Of a stretch of 64,000 bases of DNA, positions 18,501 through 27,009 are shown piece after piece (the first letter of the stretch is position 1; each line of letters begins with the position of its first letter). Source of the DNA: Polaromonas sp. UBA4122. GTDB lineage: Bacteria; Pseudomonadota; Gammaproteobacteria; Burkholderiales; Burkholderiaceae_C. Position numbers and translations under genes: made by a program. The stretch is taken from contig DFWY01000033.1 of assembly GCA_002381615.1 (NCBI GenBank), positions 12,465 to 76,464 of the forward strand, in the 5' to 3' direction. Below the pieces are notes generated by a model that was given only the letters and a program-made list of their open reading frames with translations, had not been told where the DNA came from and searched no databases.

Positions 18501-19586
18501 CGCATCAACGAGTTCTCCCTGCAAGGGGCTGGCGACAAAGGCACCGGCGGCCTGCTGACGGCGCAGGGCGAGGCCGGTTGGATCGAGGGCCGGCCGCAAG
18601 TACAGCTGAGTGCCAAACTGGAGCGGCTGCACGCCAGTCTGCGCACCGACCGGCAAGTCACCGTGTCTGGCGAGGTGCAGGCCAGCCTCAAGGGTGACCA
18701 GACCGAACTGACTGGCAAGCTGGTGATAGACCAGGCGCGCATCATTCTTCCCGACGAAGGCACGCCCCAGCTGGGCGACGACGTGCTGGTGCGCACTACC
18801 CGCGGTGCCGCTGCCGGCCAGAAGGCACCGGCACAAACCAGCGCACCGACATCGGACAAGGAAGTCCGGCCCATCAAGCTGGCCGTTCAAATCGATCTGG
18901 GCCGTGACTTCCGGATCCAGGGCAAGGGCCTTGACACGCGGGTTCGCGGCACACTGGCCCTCTATGGTGACTCGCTGCGCGAGCCCCGGCTGACGGGCAC
19001 GGTCAACACCGCTGGCGGGCAGTACCGCGCCTACGGTCAGCGTCTGGATGTCGAGCAAGGCGTGCTGCGGTTCACCGGGCCTGTCGACAACCCAACGCTG
19101 GACATCCTGGCCATTCGCCCCAACCTCACCCAGCGCGTGGGCGTGCAAATCACCGGCACGGCCTTGCTGCCGCGCGTGCGCCTTTACGCGCAGCCCGAGC
19201 TGCCCGATGCTGAAAAACTGTCATGGCTGGTGATTGGTCGGCCGTCGGCCGCCGGCGGCGCCGAAGCAGCGCTGCTGCAGCAGGCGGCACTGGCACTGCT
19301 GGGCAGCAAAAGCGGCGGAATTTCGGGGGGCCTGGCTGCATCGCTGGGGCTCGATGAGTTGTCGTTTCGCGGTGCGTCCAGCAATGCAGATGGCAGCACC
19401 ACCGAGGGCGCGGTTACGCTGGGCAGACGCTTTTCGCGCAATTTTTACGCCGCCTATGAACGCAGCATTTCAGGCGCCCTGGGCACCCTGTATGTTTTTT
19501 ATGACCTGTCGCAACGCTTCACGGTGCGCGCGCAAGCTGGCCAGCAAAGCGCCGTGGACCTGATCTTTACGGTGCCTTACGACTGA
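15549..19586 (+). CDS. tamB: Translocation and assembly module protein TamB
   Basis: About 1,345 residues: an N-terminal transmembrane anchor (residues about 25-50), a very long low-complexity beta-rich periplasmic region, and the conserved C-terminal DUF490 domain (LRFTGPVDNPTLDILAIRP, then LSWLVIGRP). Such AsmA-like proteins form a hydrophobic groove between the two membranes. GAGGG lies upstream of the ATG at 15549. It directly follows tamA, the conserved pairing. Confidence 0.93.
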   Translation: MDPLNTPKDETALVTAAVPAKPARRWLRVAALAGGSFVVLAVVALGTLWWWAGMDGSLATTLRWIGQSQPLTAERATGSLRSRGQIDQLVWQQDGLRIDARDVSLSWQPWSLLHGTLKLNRLSAASVQVDDQRAPAAAPPTGPPAALSLPLPIVLDAFSVGQLRWTGPTTLTAFTASGISGRYEFNGLQHQLDLLSAQVASGHYSGRAVLSSRSPLMLDASLSGALAAALPDSKTSVPLAFQATVRGPLKELLVNAELQMTAKPAAGRAQPQQQPHASATARITPWAAQPLPQADANFHDLDIAGLWPDAPQTLLSGSASVRPLDRTAAAPSAAWLLQLQLANHLPGPWDQHRLPLERLETQGEWRNGAGIVRTLKAQLGGGELLANGEWTGAPPAKPSATDTAAPAQAWKLQATLQHVNPALLHTQLAPLPIDGRAAVRNQGTATDFEASVQAASSGGSARSTGNKAPASRTPSSENTSLGQLRLRDASATGSWNPRQAGGTLVLSALRVRTDEAELSGQLEVQPAARGGKGKLALTAPGLDAKLQGELRQTSGGGTLSLRGRDAAQALRWLQKLPGLPATIQTASASGSAELQASWQGGWLDPALQARLELPSLDWRTAGPISAAPSPATATPGVLKIRALQASLSGRLSQAQFSAQGRMEVDQRRYALQLAAVGGRVRQAAARNAALGESAWQGLLKQLSVSVEDPALGAGAWRLATRAAVPLKWTPTRAGGAFESGAGEALLSAPSASASATAPSQATLTWQPIRWRPGELFTAGKLTGLPMAWIELLGGPQMAGAGLAGNLVFEGEWDARLSDTLALKASLTRSSGDITVQADTAQGTSTRVAAGVRQARVSLVSEGEALTLAVRWDSERAGTADGRLLTRLARAPSGTGLGGWLWPADAALNGQLHAQLPRIGVWSMLAPPGWRLRGSLGADVAIGGTRAAPQLTGDLQANDLALRSIVDGIEFGNGRLRARLDGTRMRINEFSLQGAGDKGTGGLLTAQGEAGWIEGRPQVQLSAKLERLHASLRTDRQVTVSGEVQASLKGDQTELTGKLVIDQARIILPDEGTPQLGDDVLVRTTRGAAAGQKAPAQTSAPTSDKEVRPIKLAVQIDLGRDFRIQGKGLDTRVRGTLALYGDSLREPRLTGTVNTAGGQYRAYGQRLDVEQGVLRFTGPVDNPTLDILAIRPNLTQRVGVQITGTALLPRVRLYAQPELPDAEKLSWLVIGRPSAAGGAEAALLQQAALALLGSKSGGISGGLAASLGLDELSFRGASSNADGSTTEGAVTLGRRFSRNFYAAYERSISGALGTLYVFYDLSQRFTVRAQAGQQSAVDLIFTVPYD

Positions 19587-19660
19587 GCCAGCTTCAGCCC
19601 GCCCCTGCCAACGCTCAGCCAGCGCATACAATTCTTGTTCTTCGCAACTTGCCAAGAAGT

Positions 19661-19735
19661 GCCGCCATAGTTCAATGGACAGAACGAGTGCCTCCTAAGC
19701 GCTAGATACAGGTTCGATTCCTGTTGGTGGCACCA
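19661..19735 (+). tRNA. tRNA-Arg (anticodon CCU)
   Basis: A full 75-nt cloverleaf. The acceptor GCCGCCA pairs with TGGTGGC, the anticodon loop CTCCTAA gives CCU, the T-loop is TTCGATT, and CCA is encoded. It decodes AGG. Confidence 0.95.
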
Positions 19736-19738
19736 ACC

Positions 19739-19788
19739 GCTATTATTTCGATAGCTGCTTGCGCCCGTGAAATATTGGCTAACACCGG
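19739..19788 (+). repeat. Dispersed GCTAT/ATAGC repeat after tRNA-Arg
   Basis: GCTATTATTTCGATAGC is followed by TGCTTGCGCCC and a short tail. It starts 4 nt after the tRNA. The next 260 bp, up to the MFS gene end, show no gene. Confidence 0.7.
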
Positions 19789-20050
19789 ATTTAACGCCTA
19801 AAAATCCGCGTCCAGGCCGCGATTTACCGGCTGGCGCGACACCCATGCTGCTCAGCGCTCACTAGCGTGCCCCAGCATGAACACGAACGGCAGAGAACTG
19901 GACCGCGTGACCTTGGGAGCCATTCGCAGGGCAGCGAATGGTCAAAACCATAAGTTCAGGGTGGCATGCACCCGCCAGACGGATGCGAGTCAACGCCGTT
20001 CCCGGCTCAGTCAAGCCTGCGGCCTGATCCGCTCTTTGCCAGCGCCCTCG

Positions 20051-21445
20051 TCATTGCCGCTTTATACGCAGCGCGCTGCAGGTCCCGGCCACCGCCGCAA
20101 AACCTGCGGCCAGCCACAGCGCGACAAGCGGACCTTTGCCGTGCTGCGCATCGAAAAAACTGAAAACGATGGCCAGCAGCACCGCGCCCAGGGTTTGCCC
20201 GGTCAGGCGCGCCGTGCCCAGCATGCCGCTAGCGCCACCGCTGCGGTGCGCCGGAGCCGAGGTGAGGATGATGTGGTTGTTGGGCGACTGAAACAGACCA
20301 AACCCCACGCCGCACAAGGCCATGCGCCAGACGATATCGGCGTTGGCGGGCTGCGCTGGCAATAGGGCCAGAGCCATCAGGCCCAGGGATAGCAAGCCCA
20401 TCCCCAAGCCGCCCAACAGCCCGCCCGGGTAGCGACCGATAAGACGCCCCACCAGCGGCGCTATGACCACAATGGCCAGCGGCCAGGCGGTGAGCAGCAG
20501 GCCCGCCTCCAGATGACTGCGCCCATAGCTGCCCAGCAACAGGAACGGCAATCCGACATAGGCCAGCGTCTGGGCGCAAAAAGCCCCCACGGAGGTGCCC
20601 ATGGACAAGGCGAAAACCGGGATGCGCAACAGGTCCAGCGGAAACAGTGGCACCGGCTCTTCCAGCTGGCGCCTCACGTAGATCACGCCCACGACGACGC
20701 CCGCAGCCAGCTCGGAAAGCGCTAGCCACATCGGTGTGCCGTGCGCGCCGCCAGGGCTTGCTTCAACCTGAACGCCAAGACCATCAATTCCCAGAAATAC
20801 CAGCCCGAACATCAGGCCGTTCAATACGACATCCAGCACCGAGAAACGCGCGCCGCTTGCCTTGGCCAAGTTGTCCGGCAAAGCCTTGCGCCCCAACCAC
20901 AGGCAGATCAAGCCGAAAGGAACATTGATGGCGAACAACCAGGGCCACGAGGCCACCGAAAGAATGCCCGCTGCAATGCTGGGCCCCGCCACCGAGGCGG
21001 TCGCCACCACCAGCGAATTGATGGCGATGCCCCGCCCCAACAGGCGCGATGGATAAGTAAGCCGCACCAGCGCCGCGTTCACACTCATGAGACCGGCCGC
21101 GCCTATGCCTTGCATCACGCGAGCGAGCGCCAGTGTGGTCAATGAATCGGCCAACGAACACGCCACCGAGGCAGCCGTGAACACCGCCATGCCGGTCAGA
21201 TAAACACGCCGATAGCCCACGATGTCGCCGAGCGTGGCCAGGGGCAGCAGCAAGGCCAGCGTGGCGATCTGGTAGGCGTTGATCACCCAGATGGATTGGG
21301 CGGCGAAGGCATTCAGTTCGCGCGTGATGTCGGGCAGGGCCAGATTGACGATAGTGCCATCGAGCACGGCCATGACAATCCCGAGCATGATCACCACCAG
21401 CGCGCGTACGCGTTCGCGCGTGGGCAAACCATCCTGAACAAGCAT
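20051..21445 (-). CDS. MFS drug-efflux transporter, DHA2 (14-TM) family
   Basis: About 464 residues with fourteen hydrophobic segments. Family motifs include the D1-type LDGTIVNLALPDI in TM1, the GDIVGYRRVY loop between TM2 and TM3, and ARVMQGIGAA (RxxQG) in TM4. It exports drugs or toxic organics in exchange for protons. The ATG at 21445 has an AAGG 6 nt upstream and is preferred over a longer frame. No TetR or MarR regulator is adjacent. Confidence 0.88.
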   Translation of the reverse strand: MLVQDGLPTRERVRALVVIMLGIVMAVLDGTIVNLALPDITRELNAFAAQSIWVINAYQIATLALLLPLATLGDIVGYRRVYLTGMAVFTAASVACSLADSLTTLALARVMQGIGAAGLMSVNAALVRLTYPSRLLGRGIAINSLVVATASVAGPSIAAGILSVASWPWLFAINVPFGLICLWLGRKALPDNLAKASGARFSVLDVVLNGLMFGLVFLGIDGLGVQVEASPGGAHGTPMWLALSELAAGVVVGVIYVRRQLEEPVPLFPLDLLRIPVFALSMGTSVGAFCAQTLAYVGLPFLLLGSYGRSHLEAGLLLTAWPLAIVVIAPLVGRLIGRYPGGLLGGLGMGLLSLGLMALALLPAQPANADIVWRMALCGVGFGLFQSPNNHIILTSAPAHRSGGASGMLGTARLTGQTLGAVLLAIVFSFFDAQHGKGPLVALWLAAGFAAVAGTCSALRIKRQ

Positions 21446-21648
21446 GCAAACCTTTTGATTAAAGCGGGCGGGAGTAAAAGCCTGCAATGACAGGCGCTGC
21501 AACAGCCGGCTGAGTAACCGGTATTTTAAGAGCACTGCCAAAAACTTTCAGAGACAGGGCCTGCCGTGCGAAGCCGATGAACCGCCTTAAGAGCCCAGGT
21601 TTTTACTTGACGTCAAACCGTGAGCATTCATGTCATCGCCGCGTAAAA

Positions 21649-21697
21649 GCTATGATTTTGATAGCTGCTTGTACCCATGGAATAAGGACGGTAGCAC
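21649..21697 (+). repeat. Dispersed GCTAT/ATAGC repeat
   Basis: GCTATGATTTTGATAGC joined to TGCTTGTACCC and a GCAC end. It lies upstream of the MFS gene in a stretch of about 430 bp (21446-21880) that contains no convincing gene. Confidence 0.7.
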
Positions 21698-21848
21698 TAT
21701 TGAGACATGAAGTTGCTCAGCAGGCGCTGAAAGCGGTTGGTCTCACTTTCCGGGCGGGCGCCGCATTGCTTATTCGCATGCCAACGTTTTTCTCGTTGTT
21801 ATTTTCAGAACAAATGAGTCACCAGCGCATATGTCACGGGTGCTTGAA

Positions 21849-21866
21849 GCTATTGAATACATAGCA
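21849..21866 (+). repeat. Core of the dispersed GCTAT/ATAGC repeat
   Basis: GCTATTGAATACATAGC is the palindromic core without the GCTTGCGCCC arm. It lies just before the terminator of the downstream minus-strand gene. Confidence 0.5.
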
Positions 21867-21880
21867 AAACTGCTCAAAAA

Positions 21881-21915
21881 AAATCCCGGCATGCTCTCGC
21901 ATAGCCGGGATTTTT
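21881..21915 (-). terminator. Rho-independent terminator for the Cys-repeat protein gene
   Basis: AAATCCCGGC pairs with GCCGGGATTT around a 13-nt loop. On the minus strand a run of eight T residues follows. T residues also follow on the plus strand, so it may act both ways. Confidence 0.85.
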
Positions 21916-21972
21916 CTTCAGTGAGGTGAGGCACTATCCCGCCCACCGCAGTGACGGACGGACCTGCTCCTG

Positions 21973-22545
21973 TTACTTCATGTCGTATTTGCTCTTGGCA
22001 TCGCTCAAGCAAGTGTCTTTGGCGGTGCCCGCCAGGCTGTTGCAACGCTCTTTGGCCGCACTGTAGTCGGCTTCACGCTTCTCGGTGTTGGTATCTTTCT
22101 TCACATCGGTCATTGTTTCGGCTTTGGTTTTGCTGGTATCCACACTGGCCTTGGTCACTTTGGCGTCCGCCTTGGCCTTTACGTGAGCAGCCTTAGCGTC
22201 CTTGACGCAGACATCCTTGCTATTACCGGAGAGGTCATCGCATTTTTGCTTGGCGGTGCTGTAGGCCGCGTCCGCTTTGGCGACGCTGACTTTCTGATCA
22301 TTTCTGGAACTGGGCTTGTACTGGGCCTCCAGCTCGGCCTTGGCCACTTTTTCTGTGCCCTTTGCTTCTGACACGCAGATGTCTTTGGCATTAGCCTTCA
22401 AAGCCGTACATTTGTCACGGTTGACCTTGTAGTCGACCGAGATTTGGGTTTTCTGGGCTTTGTATTCATCTTTGGTCAATGCCATGGCATTGCCCGCAAA
22501 AACACAAGACATGGCCACAGTAAGCATTAGCAATTTGGTTTTCAT
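21973..22545 (-). CDS. Exported Lys/Ala-rich protein with three cysteine-pair repeats
   Basis: This 190-residue protein has a signal peptide (MKTKLLMLTVAMSCVFAGNA) and a helical, Lys/Ala-rich body. A unit of about 20 residues with the pattern KxxCxxLxGxxKDxCxxxAK occurs three times (about residues 44-63, 100-120 and 165-185). Each unit holds two cysteines spaced to form a helix-hairpin disulfide. The function is unknown. It lies next to csbD, a stress-response gene, which weakly suggests an envelope-stress role. Confidence 0.8.
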   Translation of the reverse strand: MKTKLLMLTVAMSCVFAGNAMALTKDEYKAQKTQISVDYKVNRDKCTALKANAKDICVSEAKGTEKVAKAELEAQYKPSSRNDQKVSVAKADAAYSTAKQKCDDLSGNSKDVCVKDAKAAHVKAKADAKVTKASVDTSKTKAETMTDVKKDTNTEKREADYSAAKERCNSLAGTAKDTCLSDAKSKYDMK

Positions 22546-22618
22546 GGTGAATCCTTTGGTGCGTTTTTTAATTAAATGAAGAAATTGAAAAAATGAAAAT
22601 CAGAGTTCCCTGCCGGGC

Positions 22619-22840
22619 TCAGTAGCGCTCAAAGAAATTGGTGGGATTGCGTTCCTGCCATGCGCTGACCTGCTTTTCGGCTTCTTCCTTGCTGATGCCG
22701 TGGCGCTTCTGGATACTGCCCAGCAGTTGATCCCGCTTGCCAGCGATGACATCCAGGTCGTCATCGGTCAGCTTACCCCACTGCTCCTTAATCTTGCCCT
22801 TGAACTGAAGCCAGTTACCCTCTACACGATCTTGGTTCAT
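22619..22840 (-). CDS. CsbD-like stress-response protein
   Basis: This 73-residue protein begins MNQDRVEGNWLQFKGKIKEQWGKLTDDDL, cut here at the family's signature (WxxxKGKxxExWGKLTDDD), and ends in an acidic helix. An AGGAAG precedes the ATG at 22840, so a longer upstream frame was rejected. CsbD proteins are induced in general stress; their biochemical role is unclear. Confidence 0.9.
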   Translation of the reverse strand: MNQDRVEGNWLQFKGKIKEQWGKLTDDDLDVIAGKRDQLLGSIQKRHGISKEEAEKQVSAWQERNPTNFFERY

Positions 22841-23318
22841 AGTTTCTTCCTGAAGATGTTGATGGATCCGCTTGCAACTTGCACAGTTTTTGGCAACCGT
22901 CACAAGCACCTTTACGAATGACTACACCTTACTTTCCATCCATTGCGGTGGCAGTAGTCCCGCGCATTTAATATGCGTAGGCTCATGCCTACAGAAGGGG
23001 GAACTGCAGGATCTTGGAATGCAGATGCACTAAAAACAGGTCCCCAGTAAACGCTCTGAATGGTTTGCAGGGCAACCGCGCTGAAGCGCACCAGATAGGC
23101 CCAGCGCACCGATCAGACGGGCGGCTTTCATCATATGGACAACCCGCTCGGACAAAGCGGTGCGCGCTAGTAAATACACATAAGGACGATGTGCCATCCC
23201 ATCATGACCGCGCACTGGGTGGGTGGAGTGGCATACGCTCAGAGGTCTATCATGTCGTGACCGTCCCGCGCGAGGCCCGACGCGCCGAGAACTACCCTGC
23301 AGCGCTAAACCTGTCGCG
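22841..23318. other. About 480 bp without a recognised gene
   Basis: Short frames exist on both strands (for example one starting MKAARLIGAL on the minus strand near 23,130), but none has domain or ribosome-binding support. The left part should hold the csbD promoter. Confidence 0.4.
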
Positions 23319-24056
23319 CTAAACTTGTCTTAAGCGCTCAATCTCTTCGCGCAGCGAATGCGCCCATACGCGCCTGGATTGCCCCTGCGGCACCTGGGGC
23401 TCCCCAAAAGTCACGACGGTCTTCAGCCCGTGCGCAGCAAGGGTCCGCCAAATCGATCCCATCAGGGTTTCGTCGCCCACATAGCTGGGTGCAAAACTCG
23501 TCGCACCGCTGGCTGCATCGATGAATTTGAGTGCCATCGGCTGTACCGGTACAGACGCCTCAATGGCGGCCTGGATCAGGTTGGCATGAAAGGGCTTGAG
23601 CGTGATACCGTCGCCGGTCGTGCCTTCGGGAAACACCGCCAGAATGTCACCCTCCCGCAGGCGCTCTGCCATTTGCACCACCACCCGATGCGCATCGCGC
23701 CGCGACTCACGCTCGATATACAAGGTGCCAGCACCACCGGCCAGCGTACTGACTACGGGCCACCCCCTGATATCGGATTTGGAAACAAACCGGCAATGGC
23801 GTGACGCGTGGATCACCAAAATATCCAGCCACGAAATATGGTTGGACACCAGCAACACGGGCCCCCCAGCGGGCGGTATGCCGTTCACCACCAGCTCGAT
23901 ACCCACGATGCGCAACATTTGACCCGACCATGCGTGAACCCGTGCGTCCCTGTCGGCCTGTTCAAGCCTCGGAAAAAGGATTTTGATCGTCCAAAAACCG
24001 TGTCCTGCATGCACCATGGCCCGCAACAACTTCCAGGAAATGCCCAGCAGCCTCAT
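23319..24056 (-). CDS. plsC: 1-acyl-sn-glycerol-3-phosphate acyltransferase family protein
   Basis: The 245-residue membrane-associated acyltransferase has the HxxxxD catalytic motif as NHISWLD (about residue 72) and the substrate motif FPEGTT (about residue 140). It esterifies lysophosphatidic acid, or a related lysolipid, to make phosphatidic acid. It lies 15 nt after pyrX on the same strand, so it may be the last gene of the pyr run. Assignment to PlsC rather than another LPLAT paralogue is by family only. Confidence 0.85.
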   Translation of the reverse strand: MRLLGISWKLLRAMVHAGHGFWTIKILFPRLEQADRDARVHAWSGQMLRIVGIELVVNGIPPAGGPVLLVSNHISWLDILVIHASRHCRFVSKSDIRGWPVVSTLAGGAGTLYIERESRRDAHRVVVQMAERLREGDILAVFPEGTTGDGITLKPFHANLIQAAIEASVPVQPMALKFIDAASGATSFAPSYVGDETLMGSIWRTLAAHGLKTVVTFGEPQVPQGQSRRVWAHSLREEIERLRQV

Positions 24057-24071
24057 GGTGCAGCCGGTGCT

Positions 24072-25370
24072 TTAATGCGAGGCTTCGTAGGCCACCTGGC
24101 CGCCCACCACCGTCCAGCGCACACGCGCAGAAAGCTGGTGGCCAGAAAAGGGCGTGTGCTTGCCTTGACTGCGCAAGACAGCCGGCTCAACCATCCAGCT
24201 ACTGTCCGGATCAAACACGCAGATGTCGGCGACCCCGCCCTTGACCAGCCGACCCGCGCTGGCCTGCAGGGTGCCCAGTGCATCACCCAGCACGCGCGCG
24301 GGTTCGCTCGTCAACACCGCGAGTGCCCGCAGCATACCGGCTTGACTGTCACTGCCCCACTTGCAGGCCAAGCCCAGCAGAAGTTCCAGGCCGGTAGCAC
24401 CCGGCTCAGCCTCGGCAAACGGCAGCGTTTTGGCATCCTCGTCGACCGGCGTGTGATCAGACACCAGCGCATCAATCGTGCCGTCTGCGAGCCCCAAACG
24501 AATGGCGTCCCGGTCGCGTTGCTGGCGAAGGGGCGGGTTCAGCCGCATGCGGCTGTCGAAGTAGCCGATGTCTACATCGGTCAAATGCAGATTGTTGATG
24601 CTCACGTCGCAGGTCACGCCCAGCCCCTCTGCTTTGGCCCTGCCGACCAGCGCAACCCCTTCGGCACTGCTGATACGGCACAGGTGTACCCGTGCACCGG
24701 TGGCGCGGACCAGTTCAAAAATCGTGTGGAGGGCAATGGTTTCGGCGGCCACGGACACGCCGCTGAGGCCCAGGCGCGTGGCCAGTGCACCGCTGGCGGC
24801 CACGCCCTGGCCGAGGTGCATCTCCTGCGGGCGCAGCCAGACGGTGTAGCCAAAAGTGGCGGCGTACTGCAGCGCACGCATCAGCACCTGGGTGTTGGCC
24901 AGCGGCACTTCGGCTTGGCTAAAGCCCACACAGCCAGCCTCGGTCAACTCAACCATCTCGGTCAGCGCTTCACCTTTCAAGGCGCGCGTTAACGCACCCA
25001 ACGGGAACACACGCGACTGGTGCAGCTTTTCTGCGCGGAACTTGACCATTTCAACCAGACCGGGTTCATCGAGGACCGGATCGGTATCCGGCGGGCACAC
25101 CAGACTGGTCACGCCGCCTGCAACCGCAGCAGCCAACTCGCTTTCCAGCATGCCTTCATGTTCGTAGCCGGGCTCGCGCAGCCGCGCCGACAGGTCGATC
25201 AGGCCCGGTGCCACGATACAGCCCCTGGCGTCTATGGTTTTGTTGGGCACGAAATCGGCGGCGGCGCCTTTCAGCGACACAATGCGGCCTGCAGCAATGG
25301 CGACATCGCCCACTTCGTCCAGATGGGAAGCAGGGTCAATGACCCGGCCATTCTTGATGAGGAGTTTCAT
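24072..25370 (-). CDS. pyrX: Dihydroorotase-like protein lacking metal ligands (PyrX/PyrC')
   Basis: This 432-residue amidohydrolase-fold protein resembles type I dihydroorotase. The metal-binding HxH that should precede LREPG is replaced: the sequence reads IDLSARLREPG. The later TDHAPH-like motif is altered to SDHTPVDED. Such inactive homologues act as structural partners of aspartate transcarbamoylase in Pseudomonas and relatives. It follows pyrB at about 100 nt on the same strand, as expected. An active dihydroorotase must be encoded elsewhere. The start at 25370 gives the family N terminus MKLLIKNGRVID. Confidence 0.88.
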   Translation of the reverse strand: MKLLIKNGRVIDPASHLDEVGDVAIAAGRIVSLKGAAADFVPNKTIDARGCIVAPGLIDLSARLREPGYEHEGMLESELAAAVAGGVTSLVCPPDTDPVLDEPGLVEMVKFRAEKLHQSRVFPLGALTRALKGEALTEMVELTEAGCVGFSQAEVPLANTQVLMRALQYAATFGYTVWLRPQEMHLGQGVAASGALATRLGLSGVSVAAETIALHTIFELVRATGARVHLCRISSAEGVALVGRAKAEGLGVTCDVSINNLHLTDVDIGYFDSRMRLNPPLRQQRDRDAIRLGLADGTIDALVSDHTPVDEDAKTLPFAEAEPGATGLELLLGLACKWGSDSQAGMLRALAVLTSEPARVLGDALGTLQASAGRLVKGGVADICVFDPDSSWMVEPAVLRSQGKHTPFSGHQLSARVRWTVVGGQVAYEASH

Positions 25371-25380
25371 TTGATTTTTC

Positions 25381-25471
25381 CGGAAAAAGGCCGCCGCGCC
25401 GGGCCGCCCCAAGCAAGGCCAGCCCCCTTGGGGGGCAGCGCATTACACGAAGTGAAAAGCGTGGGGGCCAC
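25381..25471 (-). repeat. REP-like intergenic repeat of Comamonadaceae type
   Basis: A GC-rich block between pyrB and pyrX. It contains a CCCCCTTGGGGGG near-palindrome, a flanking CACGAAGTGAAAAGCGTGGGGG segment, and a GCCGCGCCGGGCCGCCCC arm. I recognise the pattern from intergenic regions of Acidovorax/Polaromonas genomes. Only one full copy is seen here. It can form a strong hairpin within the pyr transcript. Confidence 0.6.
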
Positions 25472-25473
25472 AG

Positions 25474-26436
25474 TCATGCTTCATTCCCGGCAACGATGCT
25501 CATGACGGCCATACGCACTGCGATGCCGAAGGTAACCTGCGGCAAGATGACGCTCTGCGCACCATCAACCACCGCCGAATCGATTTCCACACCCCGGTTG
25601 ATGGGGCCTGGGTGCATGACGATGGCGTCCGGCTTGGCCAGCTGCAGCTTCTCGTTGGTCAGGCCAAAGCTCTTGAAAAACTCCTGGCTGCTGGGCAGCA
25701 GCGCACCCGACATACGCTCGTTTTGCAGCCTGAGCATGATGACTACGTCGGCGCCCTTGATGCCCTCTTCCAGCGTGTTGCAGACGCGCACGCCCATCTG
25801 CGCCATGTCAGCAGGCACCAGGGTCTTGGGACCGACCACACGCACCTCCGCGCAACCCAACGTCGTGAGCGCATGGATGTCGGAGCGCGCCACGCGCGAA
25901 TGCAGCACGTCGCCCACGATGGCGACCGTGAGGTTGCTGAAGTCCTTCTTGTAATGACGGATGGTGTACATGTCCAGCAAACCTTGCGTGGGGTGCGCGT
26001 GCCGCCCATCACCGGCATTGATCACATGCACATGCGGTGCCACATGCTGGGCGATCAGGTAAGGCGCACCCGATTCGCTGTGGCGCACCACAAACAGGTC
26101 AGCGGCCATTGCGCTCAGGTTGGCAATGGTGTCCAGCAGCGACTCCCCCTTGGAGGCCGAGGAACGTGCAATGTCGAGGTTGATGACGTCTGCCGACAGG
26201 CGTGTGGCGGCAATTTCAAACGTCGTACGGGTGCGAGTGGAGTTTTCAAAAAACAGGTTGAAAACGCTCTTTCCGCGCAGTAACGGGACCTTTTTTACCT
26301 CGCGGCTGCTCACGCTGACAAAGTTGGCGGCGGTATCCAGAATCTGCGTCAGGGTCGCCTTGGGCAGACCTTCTGTCGAGAGTAAATGAATCAGCTCACC
26401 GTTTTTATTGAGTTGTGGGTTTCGTCGGTACAACAC
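25474..26436 (-). CDS. pyrB: Aspartate carbamoyltransferase catalytic subunit
   Basis: This 320-residue enzyme makes N-carbamoyl-aspartate in pyrimidine synthesis. The carbamoyl-phosphate motif [13 protein letters not shown] (about residue 60) and [12 protein letters not shown] (about residue 145) are intact. A GTG start at 26436 follows GGAG at 8 nt. It lies between pyrR and pyrX, the usual beta/gammaproteobacterial order, and probably forms a dodecamer with PyrX. Confidence 0.95.
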   Translation of the reverse strand: MLYRRNPQLNKNGELIHLLSTEGLPKATLTQILDTAANFVSVSSREVKKVPLLRGKSVFNLFFENSTRTRTTFEIAATRLSADVINLDIARSSASKGESLLDTIANLSAMAADLFVVRHSESGAPYLIAQHVAPHVHVINAGDGRHAHPTQGLLDMYTIRHYKKDFSNLTVAIVGDVLHSRVARSDIHALTTLGCAEVRVVGPKTLVPADMAQMGVRVCNTLEEGIKGADVVIMLRLQNERMSGALLPSSQEFFKSFGLTNEKLQLAKPDAIVMHPGPINRGVEIDSAVVDGAQSVILPQVTFGIAVRMAVMSIVAGNEA

Positions 26437-26502
26437 GTTTTAGGCTCCTCTTCCGCTCTGAATTTCTGCTCTGGGTTATCGCTTGGCGATTCGGCTTGGG
26501 GG

Positions 26503-27009
26503 TTACCGGTCCTGAACCTGAAAGCTGAACTGGCCGTCTTCCGCGCGTGCCAGCTCAAGCGTCTGCGAGGCGGGCAAGGTCACTCGCGCCACTGCAAGAT
26601 CGGGTTGTACGGGCAACTCCCGCCCTCCCCGGTCTACCAGTGCCACCAGCTTGACGCTGGCTGGCCGCCCATAGTCAAACAGTTCATTGAGCACCGCCCT
26701 TAGGGTGCGGCCGGTGTAGAGCACATCGTCGACCACAATCAGGTGCGCGCCGTTCACATCAAAGGGCAGCAGGGTTTTCCCGCTCGAAGCCAGGCCGCGC
26801 TGCGAGAAATCGTCACGGTGCATGGAGGAAGAAAGAATGCCGACTTCTTCGGCCAAACCCAGGTCCTTTTGCAAGCGCTGTACCAGCCAGGCGCCTCCCG
26901 ACGCGACTCCCACCAGCCGCGGCGGCTGGTCGTAAGAGGCCAATAGCAGCCGCATGCCGCGCAGCAACTCGCTGTACAGCGCCTCGGCGTCCAATATCAA
27001 GCTGCTCAT
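26503..27009 (-). CDS. pyrR: PyrR bifunctional regulator / uracil phosphoribosyltransferase
   Basis: The 168-residue phosphoribosyltransferase-fold protein has the PRPP-binding motif LIVVDDVLYTGRTLRA (about residue 95). PyrR binds pyr mRNA in Gram-positive bacteria; in proteobacteria its regulatory role is less clear. It overlaps the ruvX end by 4 nt. The short pyrR-pyrB gap holds no obvious attenuator hairpin with a T run. Confidence 0.9.
   Translation of the reverse strand: MSSLILDAEALYSELLRGMRLLLASYDQPPRLVGVASGGAWLVQRLQKDLGLAEEVGILSSSMHRDDFSQRGLASSGKTLLPFDVNGAHLIVVDDVLYTGRTLRAVLNELFDYGRPASVKLVALVDRGGRELPVQPDLAVARVTLPASQTLELARAEDGQFSFQVQDR

Noticed and set aside
19877..20365. Open frame of 162 codons after tRNA-Arg
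   Set aside because: Most of it is antisense to the MFS transporter; no ribosome-binding site.
21577..21864. 95-codon + frame upstream of the MFS gene
   Set aside because: It includes two copies of the dispersed repeat and lacks a ribosome-binding site or domain.
23808..24992. 394-codon open frame on the + strand across plsC and pyrX
   Set aside because: It spans two genuine minus-strand genes and their boundary, which a real gene would not do.
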